Shown here in pieces: positions 1 through 10,231 of a stretch of DNA of 64,000 nucleotides. The translations under genes were made by a program, and so were the position numbers. Position 1 is the first letter of the stretch, and every line of letters starts with the position of its first letter. Origin of the DNA: Paenibacillus borealis (GTDB lineage Bacteria; Bacillota; Bacilli; Paenibacillales; Paenibacillaceae); NCBI RefSeq assembly GCF_000758665.1, contig NZ_CP009285.1, positions 6,014,001 to 6,078,000 of the forward strand. Reading direction: 5' to 3'. Below the pieces are notes generated by a model. It saw nothing but the letters and a program-made list of their open reading frames with translations, did no database searches and was not told the origin of the DNA.

Positions 1-1
1 T

Positions 2-622
2 TTTGCCTGGGGAAGAACGATGGGCAGCCTGATCGGCGAGTTTAATGATTGTCCGCAAAGATCGGCGCATTTTGTCCCTCTTGTCGGTGGTCCCGGAGAC
101 ATGGAGACCAAATATCATGTCAATGCAATCGTCTACAGCATCGCAACGGATTTTGGCGGGGAAGCACATATGATTGATGCAGCAGCCGTTCTGGAGCGCA
201 AGGAAACCAGGAATGAAATTATGAACTCCAACTACTTCCGTAAAATCACAGAGCTATGGGATAAGCTTACGGTAGCAGTAGTGGGTATTGGCGCCCCTAT
301 CAGCAACTCCAATATGATCTGGACCGGATTTTTGGGAGACAAAGAAATCAAACATCTGAACAACCATGATGCCGTCGGCGATATCTGTTCACGGTTCTAT
401 GATTCACAGGGGAATGCGGTAAATTCGGAGCTGGCCGAGCGCACAATCGCTATTCCGCTGGAACGGCTGCGGGATACCCGGTATACCCTTGCACTCGCGG
501 AGTCTATCGAGAAGGCCCCTTCGATTCTTGGCGCCATCCGCGGCAAATATATCAATGCCCTGGTCACCAACGAAGAGACCGCTGCCGAGGTGCTGCGGCT
601 GGCCGGGGATTCAGCTGGCTAA
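2..622 (+). CDS. SorC/DeoR-type sugar-binding transcriptional regulator, C-terminal part (5' truncated by window edge)
   Basis: The reading frame is open to the left edge (residues FAWGRT precede the first ATG at 20), so the N-terminal helix-turn-helix lies outside the window. What remains (about 207 residues) resembles the effector-binding domain of SorC-family regulators: an early AWGRT segment, VPLVGGPG, a central AVVGIGAP and a DICSRFYDSQG segment followed by an Ile/Pro-rich stretch. These domains bind a phosphorylated sugar in known members. It sits directly upstream of gutM and the glucitol PTS genes on the same strand, so it is the likely regulator of this sorbitol operon. Family assignment is fairly secure; the effector is inferred from context. 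Confidence 0.8.
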   Translation, partial: FAWGRTMGSLIGEFNDCPQRSAHFVPLVGGPGDMETKYHVNAIVYSIATDFGGEAHMIDAAAVLERKETRNEIMNSNYFRKITELWDKLTVAVVGIGAPISNSNMIWTGFLGDKEIKHLNNHDAVGDICSRFYDSQGNAVNSELAERTIAIPLERLRDTRYTLALAESIEKAPSILGAIRGKYINALVTNEETAAEVLRLAGDSAG

Positions 623-648
623 CACCACTATGGAGGGGAATGATCCGG

Positions 649-1071
649 ATGGGCTTACTGATTATTGCTGCGGCTCTCGCCTGGCTGCTGCAGGGAATGC
701 TGGGACTTCTGCAAATCAGGAATTTCAATAGAAAATATACAGAGCTTAGAAGACTCGGACGTGTAGCCATCGGCAAACAAACCGGCAAATTCAGAGCCGG
801 AACGGTGGTCATGTTCGCCATTGATAAGGACACCCGGATTATGCAGGCCGCTCGAATGCAGGGTGTCACCGTATTTTCGAGGATGCGGCAGCTTAAGGGA
901 TTTGAAGGCCGGCATTTACTGGGATTAACTGAACAAGATATGCGCCATTGCAACAAGCTGATCCGTGCCGCCATCATGGATGCGCTGAACAATTGTGACA
1001 TTATCCTGAAGGGGGGTGAACTTAAGGTCAGGAAATCCTGGCTGGAACGGTTAATGCCCGCAAAAAAATAA
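649..1071 (+). CDS. gutM: GutM/SrlM-type glucitol operon activator
   Basis: About 140 residues with one N-terminal membrane segment ([20 protein letters not shown]) followed by a basic cytoplasmic part containing [16 protein letters not shown]. This matches GutM proteins encoded in glucitol operons, described as auxiliary activators. The GGAGGGG box at 632-638 is only 1 nt from the ATG at 640 but 10 nt from the ATG at 649, so I prefer 649. It lies 26 nt after the SorC-type regulator and 16 nt before the EIIC gene, so it is in the operon. How a membrane-anchored GutM activates transcription cannot be read from sequence. Confidence 0.8.
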   Translation: MGLLIIAAALAWLLQGMLGLLQIRNFNRKYTELRRLGRVAIGKQTGKFRAGTVVMFAIDKDTRIMQAARMQGVTVFSRMRQLKGFEGRHLLGLTEQDMRHCNKLIRAAIMDALNNCDIILKGGELKVRKSWLERLMPAKK

Positions 1072-1087
1072 AAGAGGTGAGGTTAGT

Positions 1088-1633
1088 ATGAATGTAGTTA
1101 CAAATTTGGCTTCAGGCTTCATGGATTTGTTCCGTGCCGGCGGTGAAACGTTTATGAGCCTGGTCACAGGAATCATCCCCCTGCTTATAATGCTGCTGGT
1201 AGCCATGAACTCGCTGATTCAACTGATTGGCCAGGATAAGGTAGAAAAAGTCGCACGTAAATCGGCCCGGAATCCTTTCACACGTTATTTCGTTCTGCCC
1301 GTCATAGGTACTTTCATTTTGGCCAATCCGATGACCCTATCCTTGGGAAGATTTCTGCCCGAGAAGTATAAACCGAGCTATTATGCCGCAGCCTCTTATT
1401 CCTGCCATACCCACAACGGGCTGTTCCCGCATGTGAATCCGGGCGAGCTGTTCGTATTCCTGGGCATTGCAGCCGGCATCACAGCACTGGGACTTGATAC
1501 TACCGAACTAGCCGTACGTTACTTCCTGGTGGGCATAGTGACGAATTTCCTCAGAGGCTGGGTCACCGACTTAACCACCGCTTATGTATCGAAGCAGCAA
1601 AGCGTCAAATTAAAAGAAACTGTGAGTCTTTAG
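1088..1633 (+). CDS. srlA: PTS glucitol/sorbitol-specific EIIC component
   Basis: 181 residues with several hydrophobic segments ([55 protein letters not shown]) and the family-typical [17 protein letters not shown] loop. In the glucitol PTS the membrane channel is split between this protein (SrlA) and the C-terminal half of SrlE; together they import D-glucitol with phosphorylation. Length matches the family (about 180-187). A strong RBS (AAAGAGGTGAGG) precedes the ATG. It is 13 nt upstream of srlE. Confidence 0.93.
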   Translation: MNVVTNLASGFMDLFRAGGETFMSLVTGIIPLLIMLLVAMNSLIQLIGQDKVEKVARKSARNPFTRYFVLPVIGTFILANPMTLSLGRFLPEKYKPSYYAAASYSCHTHNGLFPHVNPGELFVFLGIAAGITALGLDTTELAVRYFLVGIVTNFLRGWVTDLTTAYVSKQQSVKLKETVSL

Positions 1634-1646
1634 GAAGGAGGGAGAA

Positions 1647-2657
1647 ATGAAAATGGAGACTTACAAATCAGTGAGGGTATCAGCCGGACCCGGCGGTTTT
1701 GGCGGACCACTCATTATCACACCGACAGAGGTGAAGAACAAAGTCGTCTATGTGACCGGAGGAACACGGCCGGCAATCGCGGAGCGGATCGGAGAATTAA
1801 CAGGTGCCGAGCTGGTGGATGGTTTCAAAACAAGTGTCCCCGAGCAGGAAATCATTTGTGTGGTTATTGACTGCGGCGGAACCTTGAGATGCGGCCTCTA
1901 TCCGCAAAAAGGGATTCTCACCATTAATCTGCTGCCTACCGGCAAAAGCGGACCTCTAGCCAAACATATTACGGAAGATATCTATGTCTCAGGGGTTAAG
2001 GTTTCGAACATTGAGCCGTATGAAGGTGCTGCAACACCCCATACAGCCCAAGCCGAAAAAATCGTTGATAAAGAAATTACACAACCTAAGTATAGCGCAA
2101 ACAAGAAAATTAGTGAACAGCATAAGCCAAAAGGTCTGCTTGCCCGTGTAGGTATGGCTATGGGCTCCATTATAGGTGTCTTCTATCAAGCCGGCCGGGA
2201 AACGATTGAGACTGTGATTAAAACGATTTTACCTTTTATGGCCTTTGTAGCCATGCTTATCGGTATCATTAATGCTTCGGGCATCGGAGATATCATTGCC
2301 AAATTCCTCTCCCCTCTGGCCGGATCGCTTCCGGGCTTGCTGCTGATTTCGCTGATCTGCTCCTTCCCTCTGCTATCCCCGTTTCTGGGACCCGGGGGAG
2401 TAATTGCGCAGGTAATCGGAACACTGATCGGGGTAGAAATCGGCAAAGGCAACATTCCTGCCCATCTGGCCCTCCCGGCCCTCTTCGCCATCAATTCCCA
2501 GGCTGCCGCAGATTTCGTGCCCGTGGGGCTGGGACTCGCCGAAGCCGAAGTCGAGACGATCGAAGTGGGCGTTCCTTCGGTGCTCTACTCGCGGTTTCTG
2601 ACCGGAGCACCGACAGTGTTCATCGCCTGGCTGGCCAGCTTTGGATTATATCAGTAA
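1647..2657 (+). CDS. srlE: PTS glucitol/sorbitol-specific EIIB-EIIC2 component
   Basis: 336 residues. The N-terminal EIIB part holds [20 protein letters not shown] and [16 protein letters not shown]; the second Cys of the CGGTLRCG motif is the expected phospho-acceptor. A variable linker (about residues 125-165) leads to membrane segments including [20 protein letters not shown] and [20 protein letters not shown]. It receives phosphate from EIIA (SrlB) and passes it to sorbitol during transport. Two ATGs (1647, 1653) follow the AGGAGGG box; either is possible. Very close in layout to enterobacterial SrlE. Confidence 0.93.
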   Translation: MKMETYKSVRVSAGPGGFGGPLIITPTEVKNKVVYVTGGTRPAIAERIGELTGAELVDGFKTSVPEQEIICVVIDCGGTLRCGLYPQKGILTINLLPTGKSGPLAKHITEDIYVSGVKVSNIEPYEGAATPHTAQAEKIVDKEITQPKYSANKKISEQHKPKGLLARVGMAMGSIIGVFYQAGRETIETVIKTILPFMAFVAMLIGIINASGIGDIIAKFLSPLAGSLPGLLLISLICSFPLLSPFLGPGGVIAQVIGTLIGVEIGKGNIPAHLALPALFAINSQAAADFVPVGLGLAEAEVETIEVGVPSVLYSRFLTGAPTVFIAWLASFGLYQ

Positions 2658-2672
2658 TGGAGGAACTATTTT

Positions 2673-3038
2673 ATGCAGACCATATATAAGACTCGTATTA
2701 CTAAGTTCGGATCAGCTGCCTTTGACTTTATGGAGGATAAAGTATTTGTGCTGTTCGGAAACAACGCACCCGAGGATGTAGCGGAGTACTGCCTGCTGAT
2801 TGATCTCTCGAAAGTGAATGGAGAAATCTCTAAAGGAGATATATTTCAGCTGGGAGGCAAATCATACACCATTACTTCTGTAGGCAGTAAAGTGGCACTG
2901 AACCTGGAGCAGCTCGGACATATCACACTTCAATTCGACGGCAAGACAGACGAAGGTCTTCCGGGAACACTATATTTGGAGAATACGCCTTTCCATAAGC
3001 CCGAGATCGGCAGCGAAATCATAATTATAAAACAATAA
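2673..3038 (+). CDS. srlB: PTS glucitol/sorbitol-specific EIIA component, with non-canonical position 43
   Basis: 121 residues; YKTRITKFG at the start, NAPEDVAEYC, VGSKVALNLEQLGHITLQFDG and LPGTLYLE match the EIIA-Gut family over its full length (about 120). EIIA accepts phosphate from HPr and hands it to EIIB (SrlE). In the E. coli protein, as I remember it, the phospho-acceptor is His43 in a YCFIHCHG segment; the aligned segment here is YCLLIDLS with Ile at 43. The only histidines are His83 (in LGH) and His108. Either another residue takes the phosphate or the protein differs functionally. The gene is in frame, intact and inside the operon. Confidence 0.88.
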   Translation: MQTIYKTRITKFGSAAFDFMEDKVFVLFGNNAPEDVAEYCLLIDLSKVNGEISKGDIFQLGGKSYTITSVGSKVALNLEQLGHITLQFDGKTDEGLPGTLYLENTPFHKPEIGSEIIIIKQ

Positions 3039-3059
3039 ATCATTTGGGGAGATAGAGAC

Positions 3060-3839
3060 ATGAGTGAGAGAAAAGTAGCACTGGTTGCCGGTGGCGGACA
3101 AAGTCTGGGCGAGGCGCTCTGCCATCGTCTGGCTGAAGATGGATACAATATTGTTGTCGCAGATATTAATGAAGGAAACGCTCAAAGAGTAGCCAGAGAA
3201 ACTGGTGAGCAGCATCAGATAGGAGCCTTGGCGGTTCAGGTGAATTTCACAAATGAGCTTGAGGTTGCCGAAATGGTTCAGCAGGCTGTTGCTTCCTTCG
3301 GACGGATCGATCTGCTGGTTTATGTGGCAGGCGTGGCCAAAAGCCGTAAGATTACGGATTTCGGACTTGAAGACTGGAATCAGACCGTTGATGTGAATCT
3401 GACCGGATATTTCCTCTGTGCACGCGAAGTGTCCAAAATCATGATCGAGCAAGGCGGCGGCAACATCATTCAAATCAATTCGAAATCCGGCAAAGTCGGC
3501 AGCAAGCATAATTCCGCTTATTCCGCTTCGAAGTTCGGCGGCGTGGGCCTTACCCAGAGTCTTGCACTGGATTTGGCCGAACACAATATCCGCGTCAACG
3601 CGATTATGCCCGGAAATCTGCTGAAATCACCGATGTTCCAGAGCCTGCTTCCCCAGTATGCAGCCAAACTGGGGATTGCTCCGGAAGAAGTGGAGCAGGT
3701 GTACACGGACAAAGTGCCGCTTAAACGGGGCTGCACTTATGACGATATCGCCAATGCGGTAATCTTTTACGCTTCTGATAAAGCCTCTTACATGACAGGT
3801 CAGGCGATTAATGTAACCGGCGGTCAGGTGATGCACTAA
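3060..3839 (+). CDS. srlD: sorbitol-6-phosphate 2-dehydrogenase (SDR family)
   Basis: 259-residue short-chain dehydrogenase. The dinucleotide-binding glycine motif is VAGGGQSLGEAL near the N-terminus, an acidic residue follows strand 2 (VVADINEGN), VYVAGVAKS takes the place of the usual NNAG, and the catalytic Ser-Tyr-Lys set is in INSKSGKVGSKHNSAYSASK. It oxidises the D-glucitol 6-phosphate made by the PTS to fructose 6-phosphate, feeding glycolysis. Last gene of the operon, 21 nt after srlB; a strong stem-loop follows. The GGGQSLG variant resembles enterobacterial SrlD (GGGQTLG). Confidence 0.92.
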   Translation: MSERKVALVAGGGQSLGEALCHRLAEDGYNIVVADINEGNAQRVARETGEQHQIGALAVQVNFTNELEVAEMVQQAVASFGRIDLLVYVAGVAKSRKITDFGLEDWNQTVDVNLTGYFLCAREVSKIMIEQGGGNIIQINSKSGKVGSKHNSAYSASKFGGVGLTQSLALDLAEHNIRVNAIMPGNLLKSPMFQSLLPQYAAKLGIAPEEVEQVYTDKVPLKRGCTYDDIANAVIFYASDKASYMTGQAINVTGGQVMH

Positions 3840-3892
3840 TCTGTTTACGTACAGCAATCATTACTTCCCCCTTCAAGCGTTCACTCCAACAA

Positions 3893-3933
3893 AAGAAACC
3901 TTAGTCCGTGACTCCACTGGACTAAGGTTTCTT
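3893..3933. terminator. strong bidirectional terminator between srlD and the convergent surface-protein gene
   Basis: A 15-bp perfect stem, AAGAAACCTTAGTCC (3893-3907) with its complement (3919-3933), around an 11-nt loop. It lies between the convergent ends of srlD (3839) and the minus-strand gene ending at 3963. The flanks are T-rich in both reading directions, so it can serve both. Confidence 0.88.
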
Positions 3934-3962
3934 AGTTTCGCCTGCTGCTTATTGCCGCCTTA

Positions 3963-6900
3963 TTAAATGAATCCCATCACTCTTGCCACAAGTACCGCAG
4001 CTTCCGCCCGCGTGGCCTGTGACTTCGGAGCAAAAGCTCCTGAGGTCTGGCCTTCGATGAAGCCTGCTTCAGCCATGAGATTCACCGCATCCAGAGCAAA
4101 AGCAGAGATTAGCGGAGTATCGCTGAACTTGACTGCTTCATGCTGCTTCGGCAGTTCTTCTCCCGCCGCCTTCAGAATACGGACGGTGATGACCGCCATT
4201 TCTTCCCGGGTAATGCTGCGGTCCGTACCGAAGGTACTGCCCCCGTATCCCGTAACAATTCCCAGGGCCTCCGCTGATGCAACCGCATCCGCATACCACT
4301 GGCCGGCTTTCACATCCTTGAAGGAGGAGCTGTGGCCTGACTGCACCAGTTCAAAAGCCTCCATCATCATCTTCAGGAACTCGGCGCGGGATACCGCGCG
4401 TCCGGGAGCATAACTGTTATTCCCGGTTCCCTTCACAATTTCACGGGCCGACAAGGCTGTAACGCCATCCTTCGCCCATGAATAGGGCTCCATGTCATTA
4501 TAGCCGGATGGAACCGAGACCACCGCATACTTGCTGAAATGTCTGGCGCCAAAGACAAGCCTTCCGGCTGTTCTGTCATATTTGGAGTTCCGGATCACCT
4601 CCAGACCTCCGTCATCACGCAGGGAAGCAGCGACCAGTCCGTATACGGATTCATCCGCTTGCGGCGTATAGGGAATCTCGGCCTTCACAACACTTCCCTT
4701 GGCGAAGACGTTCACACTCTGCCCGTTAACGGAGAGCCCAAATTCATAGACAGGCTTGTTCTTGAGCAGGCCGGACAGTGATGCCTTCCATCCGGACCGG
4801 TCCGCCTGTCCGATCGACACAGTCAGCCTGTCGGTATCTTTCAGACTATCGACCGCATCGAATGGAATTAACAGTGATGCTAATCCAGATTCAACCGACA
4901 GGAACCTGATTCCTTCCCGCTGTGCCTTAAGCCAGGAACTGACCGGAAGCTCCAGCGTAATGGCGGACAACTCTCCGCTTGGCTGCACTTGAATATGCAG
5001 GGTGTCCTCCTTGTTCTGGATCGCCTGCTTGAGGGCTTCCTCCAGGCTCTCTTCACTTAGTGTGGCTAGCGCCGCTCCCTGATTCGCGGCAGGAATGACC
5101 TGAATGCGGCTGCCGTGCACGTTTATTACAGTCTGAGGTGCAGATGGAAATGCATTCTCACCTGTACTTCCTCCGCCAGCCGGTGGTGACTGCTCCTCCT
5201 CCTTCAGGGTCTTCACCGTATAGTCAGTACTTGAAGCCTTGTTACCCGAATCATCGAAGGCGGTCACCCTGAATGTATAGGATGTATCCGGCAATAACCG
5301 GGTAAAGCCATACTCATAGGTATCCCCTGTTACCGTTCCATGTACTTCTCCGTTCAGCAGGACCTCATATCCGGCCACCCGCACGTTATCGGCCGGGGCA
5401 TTCCAGCCCAGCCTCAGGGAATTCGCGGTAATGGAGGAAGCCGTTAATCCGGTTGGAGGTGCCGGGAGTACGGGCGGCGTTGGCGAATCTTCATCCATCA
5501 CAGCCACATTGGCGATTGCCGGCACACCGGTTCCGTATACCGCGCCGGTTACCGTGAAGCTTCCCACGGAGCTGTATTGAACCGGATCGATATCCTGCCA
5601 ATGTACAGACAGGGACCTGACCGTATTATCGCTATATACTGCTTCAACTACCGAGGGCAGCTCCGGAGCTGTTCCCACTACTGTTGTTACTTCCACCTTG
5701 TTCAGACTGACAATGACTGCTTTGACCGCCAAATGCTCCAAGGCAGCGTGCAAGCCGGATGCTGCCGCGTCGATCGAGGATTGGGGCGCATCCGCAGCCA
5801 GGTCCAGCGCGGCAGCTTTTGCCGTATCCAGAGCTGCAAGGCTCTCTTCCGTATAGAGGTCACGCCGCACACCTTCAGCTTGCTCTTTCAGATACTCCAG
5901 CAGCGTCCGGTCAGCTGTCTTCTGATAGAATTCCAGCTCAGCCACGTTGGCGTTCCCGCTTGGGGAATAATAACGGAGATAGCGGTAAGCTGTATCGCCG
6001 CTAATGGCAGCCGTATGCCATTCTGCGGTGGTGATACCGCTTATGGTATATAGATCCGTATAGTGCTCTCCATCTGCAGAGCCCTGAAGAATCGCTCCAT
6101 TGACCCTTCCGAGATGGGCCTGAGTGCTTCTCGGATAGAATTTGAAGCTGGACAACGCCTTGTCATTGCCCGCTCCCAGATCGGCAACAATCCAGCCCGG
6201 ATTGGCTTTGGTATCAGTATAAGTAGCCTTGTCGCCGTCGAAGGCCTTCCAGCCGTTGACAGCTTCGGATAACTTCCCGTCCCACGAGATATGAGACGCC
6301 ATCACCATCGATTCGGTAACTGTTATTCTCTCTGCTGGCAGCTCCGTGACCGTAACCAGCAGCCGCTCCGCCTGGAACAGCTCATTAAGCAAGGCCAGCA
6401 TATCTGCGCCTTGATCTCCGGCAGCTTCCACAATCCGGTCCGCCTCGTGCTTGTACTGGTAGTAGCTTAACCGGGTGTATCCTTCAGGTCCCTTCACCTT
6501 CGACTCAAGGACTGCGGCTGGAATACTATACTCGCCGTATATTTCTACTTCAGCTACATTGCCGCTCCATGAACCAGGGTTAACTATCCTTAAATACCTG
6601 TAAGGCTTGCTGTCCTTAATTTGTTCCTCATTAATATAGGTCCAGGATTGGTCAGCCGCGCCTGATACAGCCGGGGTGAGAATAGTCCAATTCAGCTCAT
6701 CATTGGAGCCTTGAATGATCAGGCCATTCATCCGGCTGGCATAACCTGTTCTCGGCAGCAGAATGACGCCGCTGAGTCTGATTGACGCTTCTGGCCCGAA
6801 GTCCAGCGTATAATAAGCCCCGTTGCCGCTGGCCAAATCTCCATAGGTCGCAGTGTTGCCGTCAAACAGCAGATAGCCGACCTTGTCAGCGGGCAGACCA

Positions 6901-9900
6901 TTACTGCCGTATTGGGCACTTGAAGCCGTCACACGGGCCAGCTTCGTGACATCCACATATTTGGACTTGTTTACATAGTAGAGCACTGAATGATCTGTAG
7001 TGAATAGGGCAGGAGCGGCCGGCAATCCGCCTGCGGTTGTATAGTTAATAGAGAATTTGATCTTGCCCGCCGGCATAGCGCTGTCCATGATTACAGAAGC
7101 CGTCCAATTGATCCGGTCTGTGGTGTGCACGGAGGCTTGCCTCCCCTGTATGGTAACCTCTACACCCTCAATAGGTTCGGCAGATTGGAAGGACAAGTCA
7201 ACCCTGCTGCCGGTTTCCACCCTGTTCTGAGTACTTTGCGGGGAGCTGAGCGTTACAGACTTAAGCTTGTTATGGGTCTCATGCCGCTGGCCATAGATGC
7301 GAAGCTCGGACAATTCGAACATCGTGCTTGACGGCTCGATCATCTGAAGCTTCAGGAAACGGAATTGTCCTTCCTGCTGCGCTTCACCGACCTCCAGCGT
7401 CTGCATTGCATCCGATACGGTAGTCATTCCCGGAGTGAGCCGGGTCCAGGACTCCTTGTCATTCGAGCCATAGACTGCAGCCCCGCCTATCCGCTCAGGG
7501 AATCCGGTTCTGACTTGAAGCGCGAAGGCCGTGGCGGATACCTTGAAGCTCTCCCCGAAATCCAGAATATAGCTGAGACTGTCGGCCAGATAATACCCGG
7601 CAAAGCTGTCCGGCGCGTTATCGATCAGATTTCCGATTTCTGTTCCGAAGGTGGAAGAGGCGATGGTATCGAAATAGCGCAGGCTTCCGTCCTTCATCAG
7701 GGGTGTCAATTCCTTCAGACCTTGGGCGGCGAGATTCAGACCGGCCAGCTTCCGGTACATCTCTTCATCGGTCGCGTCAGGCAGCGCATTCATCACATCG
7801 CCGATCATGGCCATATATTCCGCCAGCGTCGTGGAGATGTAGCTGGTTTCCGGATTGTACCTGCCGGCAGCAGCCGTTGCCGCCTCCTGCCGGCTCTCCC
7901 CTACTGTAACGGTTACGGCTTTGGCTGTTACCGAGACTCCATCGGCCGCGCTTACGATCAGGGAATATACCCCCGGCTGTTCCGGCTTCCAGGAGAACGC
8001 ACCCGTGCTCTCATTGAATACAGCCCCTTCAGGCATATGATCCAGCTGATAGGTCACAGTATCGCCTGCGGCTGCATCTTTGGCAGACAGATCTACCTGG
8101 AGTGTAGCTTCAGAGCCCGTATAGGCATATGCATTCACATCTGCCGGTCCGGAAGTGAAGGCCGGCGGGGTCAATCCGGCTGCCGGCGCCAGCAGCAGAT
8201 GATCGATATCGACCAGGGTTCCGGGACCCGTGACCTTGAAATAGATCAAATCCCCCAATCCATGGTATTGATCCATGGTCAGCGTTATATATTTCCACTG
8301 GCCCTTCGTATCCGGCAGCACCAGCTCTGATTCTGTCCATCCGTTGACTTCCAGCCTGGCTGTTCCGTTCGTCCGGATACGAAGGGCGACTGTCTTCAGG
8401 CTTGTGCTTGAGGCAACCACAGAAATCCGGCTGCCTGCTTCTGTAGCCTTAACCTGCACGTAGGAAATGTCTCCTTCTTGCCGCGTTACCGCATTGGTAT
8501 CCAAGCTGGTAGCCCGCTGCTCTATTTCTGTCCAATCTGCGCTGGGCGAGACTTCTGGCAAGGTGGATGCCCCTTCGGAAGCCGCTTCCTTCGGGATGAA
8601 CAGCCAGTAATCCGCTCCGCCATCGGGTGATTCCCAGTAATACGGCGTCCGCTTATTGAACATTTCGGCATAGTATGGAGCTTCCTTCTCTATATCCACC
8701 CCCATGCTGTATTTATAGTAATAATACTGGCCGTATACATTGCCGCCGATCCGCCCCCGGTATGCACCGGACAGCACTTTATAAATCACCGGATTTCCTT
8801 CCGCGTCGTAGCGGGCCACAACGGGAGTCCAGGGTGTGTCATAGCCAAGCATATATTGGGCGAAGTAATCCGCTGCCTTCAGAATCCGGTTGCCCAGGAA
8901 GGCGTAAGCGGTTACAGCATTATCCGCAGTGGACAGCGTTCCATCCGCCGGGTCAACCTTCGTGCCCTGGGCATCCAGCAGCCGTCCCAGAATCTCCACA
9001 TTGGTAAGATCTCCGGCGCCGTGAGCCTGATCCCGGCCCATCTCCACATGCTGAACTCTCGGCGTCTCCAGCTGCTCACCGGTTACGGCGTCTTCCGTCA
9101 CCAGCCGGAACAGCTGCCGGATCGCACCGTTCTGGCCTTGATCCACGGCAGTCCTATTAACGGTAAACCATTCAACGCCTTCCTTGTACCGGTCTATATT
9201 ATCTGTGAAGATATAACCGGACATTGCCCCAAGCAGCGGATACAAATGCTGGTTCATGAAATAGTTATTGCCGTGCAGAAAGGTCTCCGTCATCGGCACA
9301 ATCAGATTGGAGGTGAACTTGGCGGTATCCGCTTCCGTCCAGCTAAGCGCCTCATTCCGGGCACCGGTGTACCGGAGAATCTCCGCCGCAGTCACCATCC
9401 GGTTCAGCGGAATGCCCATATGGATATGAGAGTCCGTAAAATACGTATACTGGGCCGGGTCCATCTGCTCCCAGATGCGGATGATAGCCATGGCATTGGC
9501 GCGGTAAACTTCATCTCCGGTAATGTAATACATAAGAGCTTGTGTATACGCGCTTAATCCGTCTGTAACGAATGCCCCTTTGCTGTTCACCGCGACGCTT
9601 TTCGGCTTGGCCGGATCTGCCGCGCTGGCCTGGGTTGAAGTAACGGTTCTGGATGCGTAGGAGGACTTCGTCATGGCCGCATAATACGAATTCCAGGGCT
9701 CCTGCCCCGCGATCACCTGCTCACGCATATTTTCCAGAACAGACTTGGTCACCCCCACTCCGGGATGGGTAAACCCGCCTCTGACCGTCTCATGAATAAC
9801 GACCAGATCACTTGGTTCAGGAACGCTGACCTCCGCCTTAGCCGTAGGCAAGGCAATGTCACCGATCAAGGTTACAGCTAACAGGATGCTTGAGATCATA

Positions 9901-9941
9901 ATGACAAACGCTTTCGATAACAGGGATTTCCGGATGCTCAT
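3963..9941 (-). CDS. giant SLH-anchored alginate-lyase-like multidomain surface protein
   Basis: About 1992 residues. The TTG at 9947 abuts the AAGGAGG box; the ATG at 9941 has 6-nt spacing and is preferred. Order: signal peptide (cleavage near AKA, residue about 37); alginate-lyase-like domain (about 45-400) starting GGFTHPG and holding GRDQAH near 301; putative Ig domain (about 590-680); three discoidin/F5-8C-like regions (about 760-890, 995-1140, 1205-1340); a helical segment (about 1345-1410); bacterial Ig-like domain (about 1410-1475); fibronectin III (about 1490-1575); three SLH repeats (about 1815 to the end). A cell-surface polysaccharide-degrading enzyme tethered to the wall is inferred. 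Substrate unknown. It is divergent from a second enzyme with a related catalytic domain, 290 bp away. Confidence 0.85.
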   Translation of the reverse strand: MSIRKSLLSKAFVIMISSILLAVTLIGDIALPTAKAEVSVPEPSDLVVIHETVRGGFTHPGVGVTKSVLENMREQVIAGQEPWNSYYAAMTKSSYASRTVTSTQASAADPAKPKSVAVNSKGAFVTDGLSAYTQALMYYITGDEVYRANAMAIIRIWEQMDPAQYTYFTDSHIHMGIPLNRMVTAAEILRYTGARNEALSWTEADTAKFTSNLIVPMTETFLHGNNYFMNQHLYPLLGAMSGYIFTDNIDRYKEGVEWFTVNRTAVDQGQNGAIRQLFRLVTEDAVTGEQLETPRVQHVEMGRDQAHGAGDLTNVEILGRLLDAQGTKVDPADGTLSTADNAVTAYAFLGNRILKAADYFAQYMLGYDTPWTPVVARYDAEGNPVIYKVLSGAYRGRIGGNVYGQYYYYKYSMGVDIEKEAPYYAEMFNKRTPYYWESPDGGADYWLFIPKEAASEGASTLPEVSPSADWTEIEQRATSLDTNAVTRQEGDISYVQVKATEAGSRISVVASSTSLKTVALRIRTNGTARLEVNGWTESELVLPDTKGQWKYITLTMDQYHGLGDLIYFKVTGPGTLVDIDHLLLAPAAGLTPPAFTSGPADVNAYAYTGSEATLQVDLSAKDAAAGDTVTYQLDHMPEGAVFNESTGAFSWKPEQPGVYSLIVSAADGVSVTAKAVTVTVGESRQEAATAAAGRYNPETSYISTTLAEYMAMIGDVMNALPDATDEEMYRKLAGLNLAAQGLKELTPLMKDGSLRYFDTIASSTFGTEIGNLIDNAPDSFAGYYLADSLSYILDFGESFKVSATAFALQVRTGFPERIGGAAVYGSNDKESWTRLTPGMTTVSDAMQTLEVGEAQQEGQFRFLKLQMIEPSSTMFELSELRIYGQRHETHNKLKSVTLSSPQSTQNRVETGSRVDLSFQSAEPIEGVEVTIQGRQASVHTTDRINWTASVIMDSAMPAGKIKFSINYTTAGGLPAAPALFTTDHSVLYYVNKSKYVDVTKLARVTASSAQYGSNGLPADKVGYLLFDGNTATYGDLASGNGAYYTLDFGPEASIRLSGVILLPRTGYASRMNGLIIQGSNDELNWTILTPAVSGAADQSWTYINEEQIKDSKPYRYLRIVNPGSWSGNVAEVEIYGEYSIPAAVLESKVKGPEGYTRLSYYQYKHEADRIVEAAGDQGADMLALLNELFQAERLLVTVTELPAERITVTESMVMASHISWDGKLSEAVNGWKAFDGDKATYTDTKANPGWIVADLGAGNDKALSSFKFYPRSTQAHLGRVNGAILQGSADGEHYTDLYTISGITTAEWHTAAISGDTAYRYLRYYSPSGNANVAELEFYQKTADRTLLEYLKEQAEGVRRDLYTEESLAALDTAKAAALDLAADAPQSSIDAAASGLHAALEHLAVKAVIVSLNKVEVTTVVGTAPELPSVVEAVYSDNTVRSLSVHWQDIDPVQYSSVGSFTVTGAVYGTGVPAIANVAVMDEDSPTPPVLPAPPTGLTASSITANSLRLGWNAPADNVRVAGYEVLLNGEVHGTVTGDTYEYGFTRLLPDTSYTFRVTAFDDSGNKASSTDYTVKTLKEEEQSPPAGGGSTGENAFPSAPQTVINVHGSRIQVIPAANQGAALATLSEESLEEALKQAIQNKEDTLHIQVQPSGELSAITLELPVSSWLKAQREGIRFLSVESGLASLLIPFDAVDSLKDTDRLTVSIGQADRSGWKASLSGLLKNKPVYEFGLSVNGQSVNVFAKGSVVKAEIPYTPQADESVYGLVAASLRDDGGLEVIRNSKYDRTAGRLVFGARHFSKYAVVSVPSGYNDMEPYSWAKDGVTALSAREIVKGTGNNSYAPGRAVSRAEFLKMMMEAFELVQSGHSSSFKDVKAGQWYADAVASAEALGIVTGYGGSTFGTDRSITREEMAVITVRILKAAGEELPKQHEAVKFSDTPLISAFALDAVNLMAEAGFIEGQTSGAFAPKSQATRAEAAVLVARVMGFI

Positions 9942-10231
9942 ATCCAACCTCCTTATGAATGAATAGCTTTGTGTTCTAATTTCAAATTCCCCGCGGAAAC
10001 ACGGCTCATCATAGCAAATTCCTTAACTGCTATCTATTGCAAATTCTTTTGTTTTCTTATGTTTTCATTCAAACTTTAACGAAAGCTCCAATCCCCCCGC
10101 GGGAAAGATCCGGATTATAAAAAGCATTAAGAAATGCACTCTTTCTAATATAATTGGAATTTATTCCCGGACTGAATTCAGCTATAGTACTGGATGGAAG
10201 CGATTCCACAAAAAGAAGGAGAGCTGAAGGA

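Noticed and set aside
7365..9557. Long plus-strand ORFs opposite the giant surface protein
   Set aside because: Antisense shadows in GC-rich codons with low-complexity products and no RBS.
10154..10188. TTGGAA and TATAGT as promoter of the secreted lyase
   Set aside because: Spacing is 23 nt, too long for a normal sigma-A promoter.
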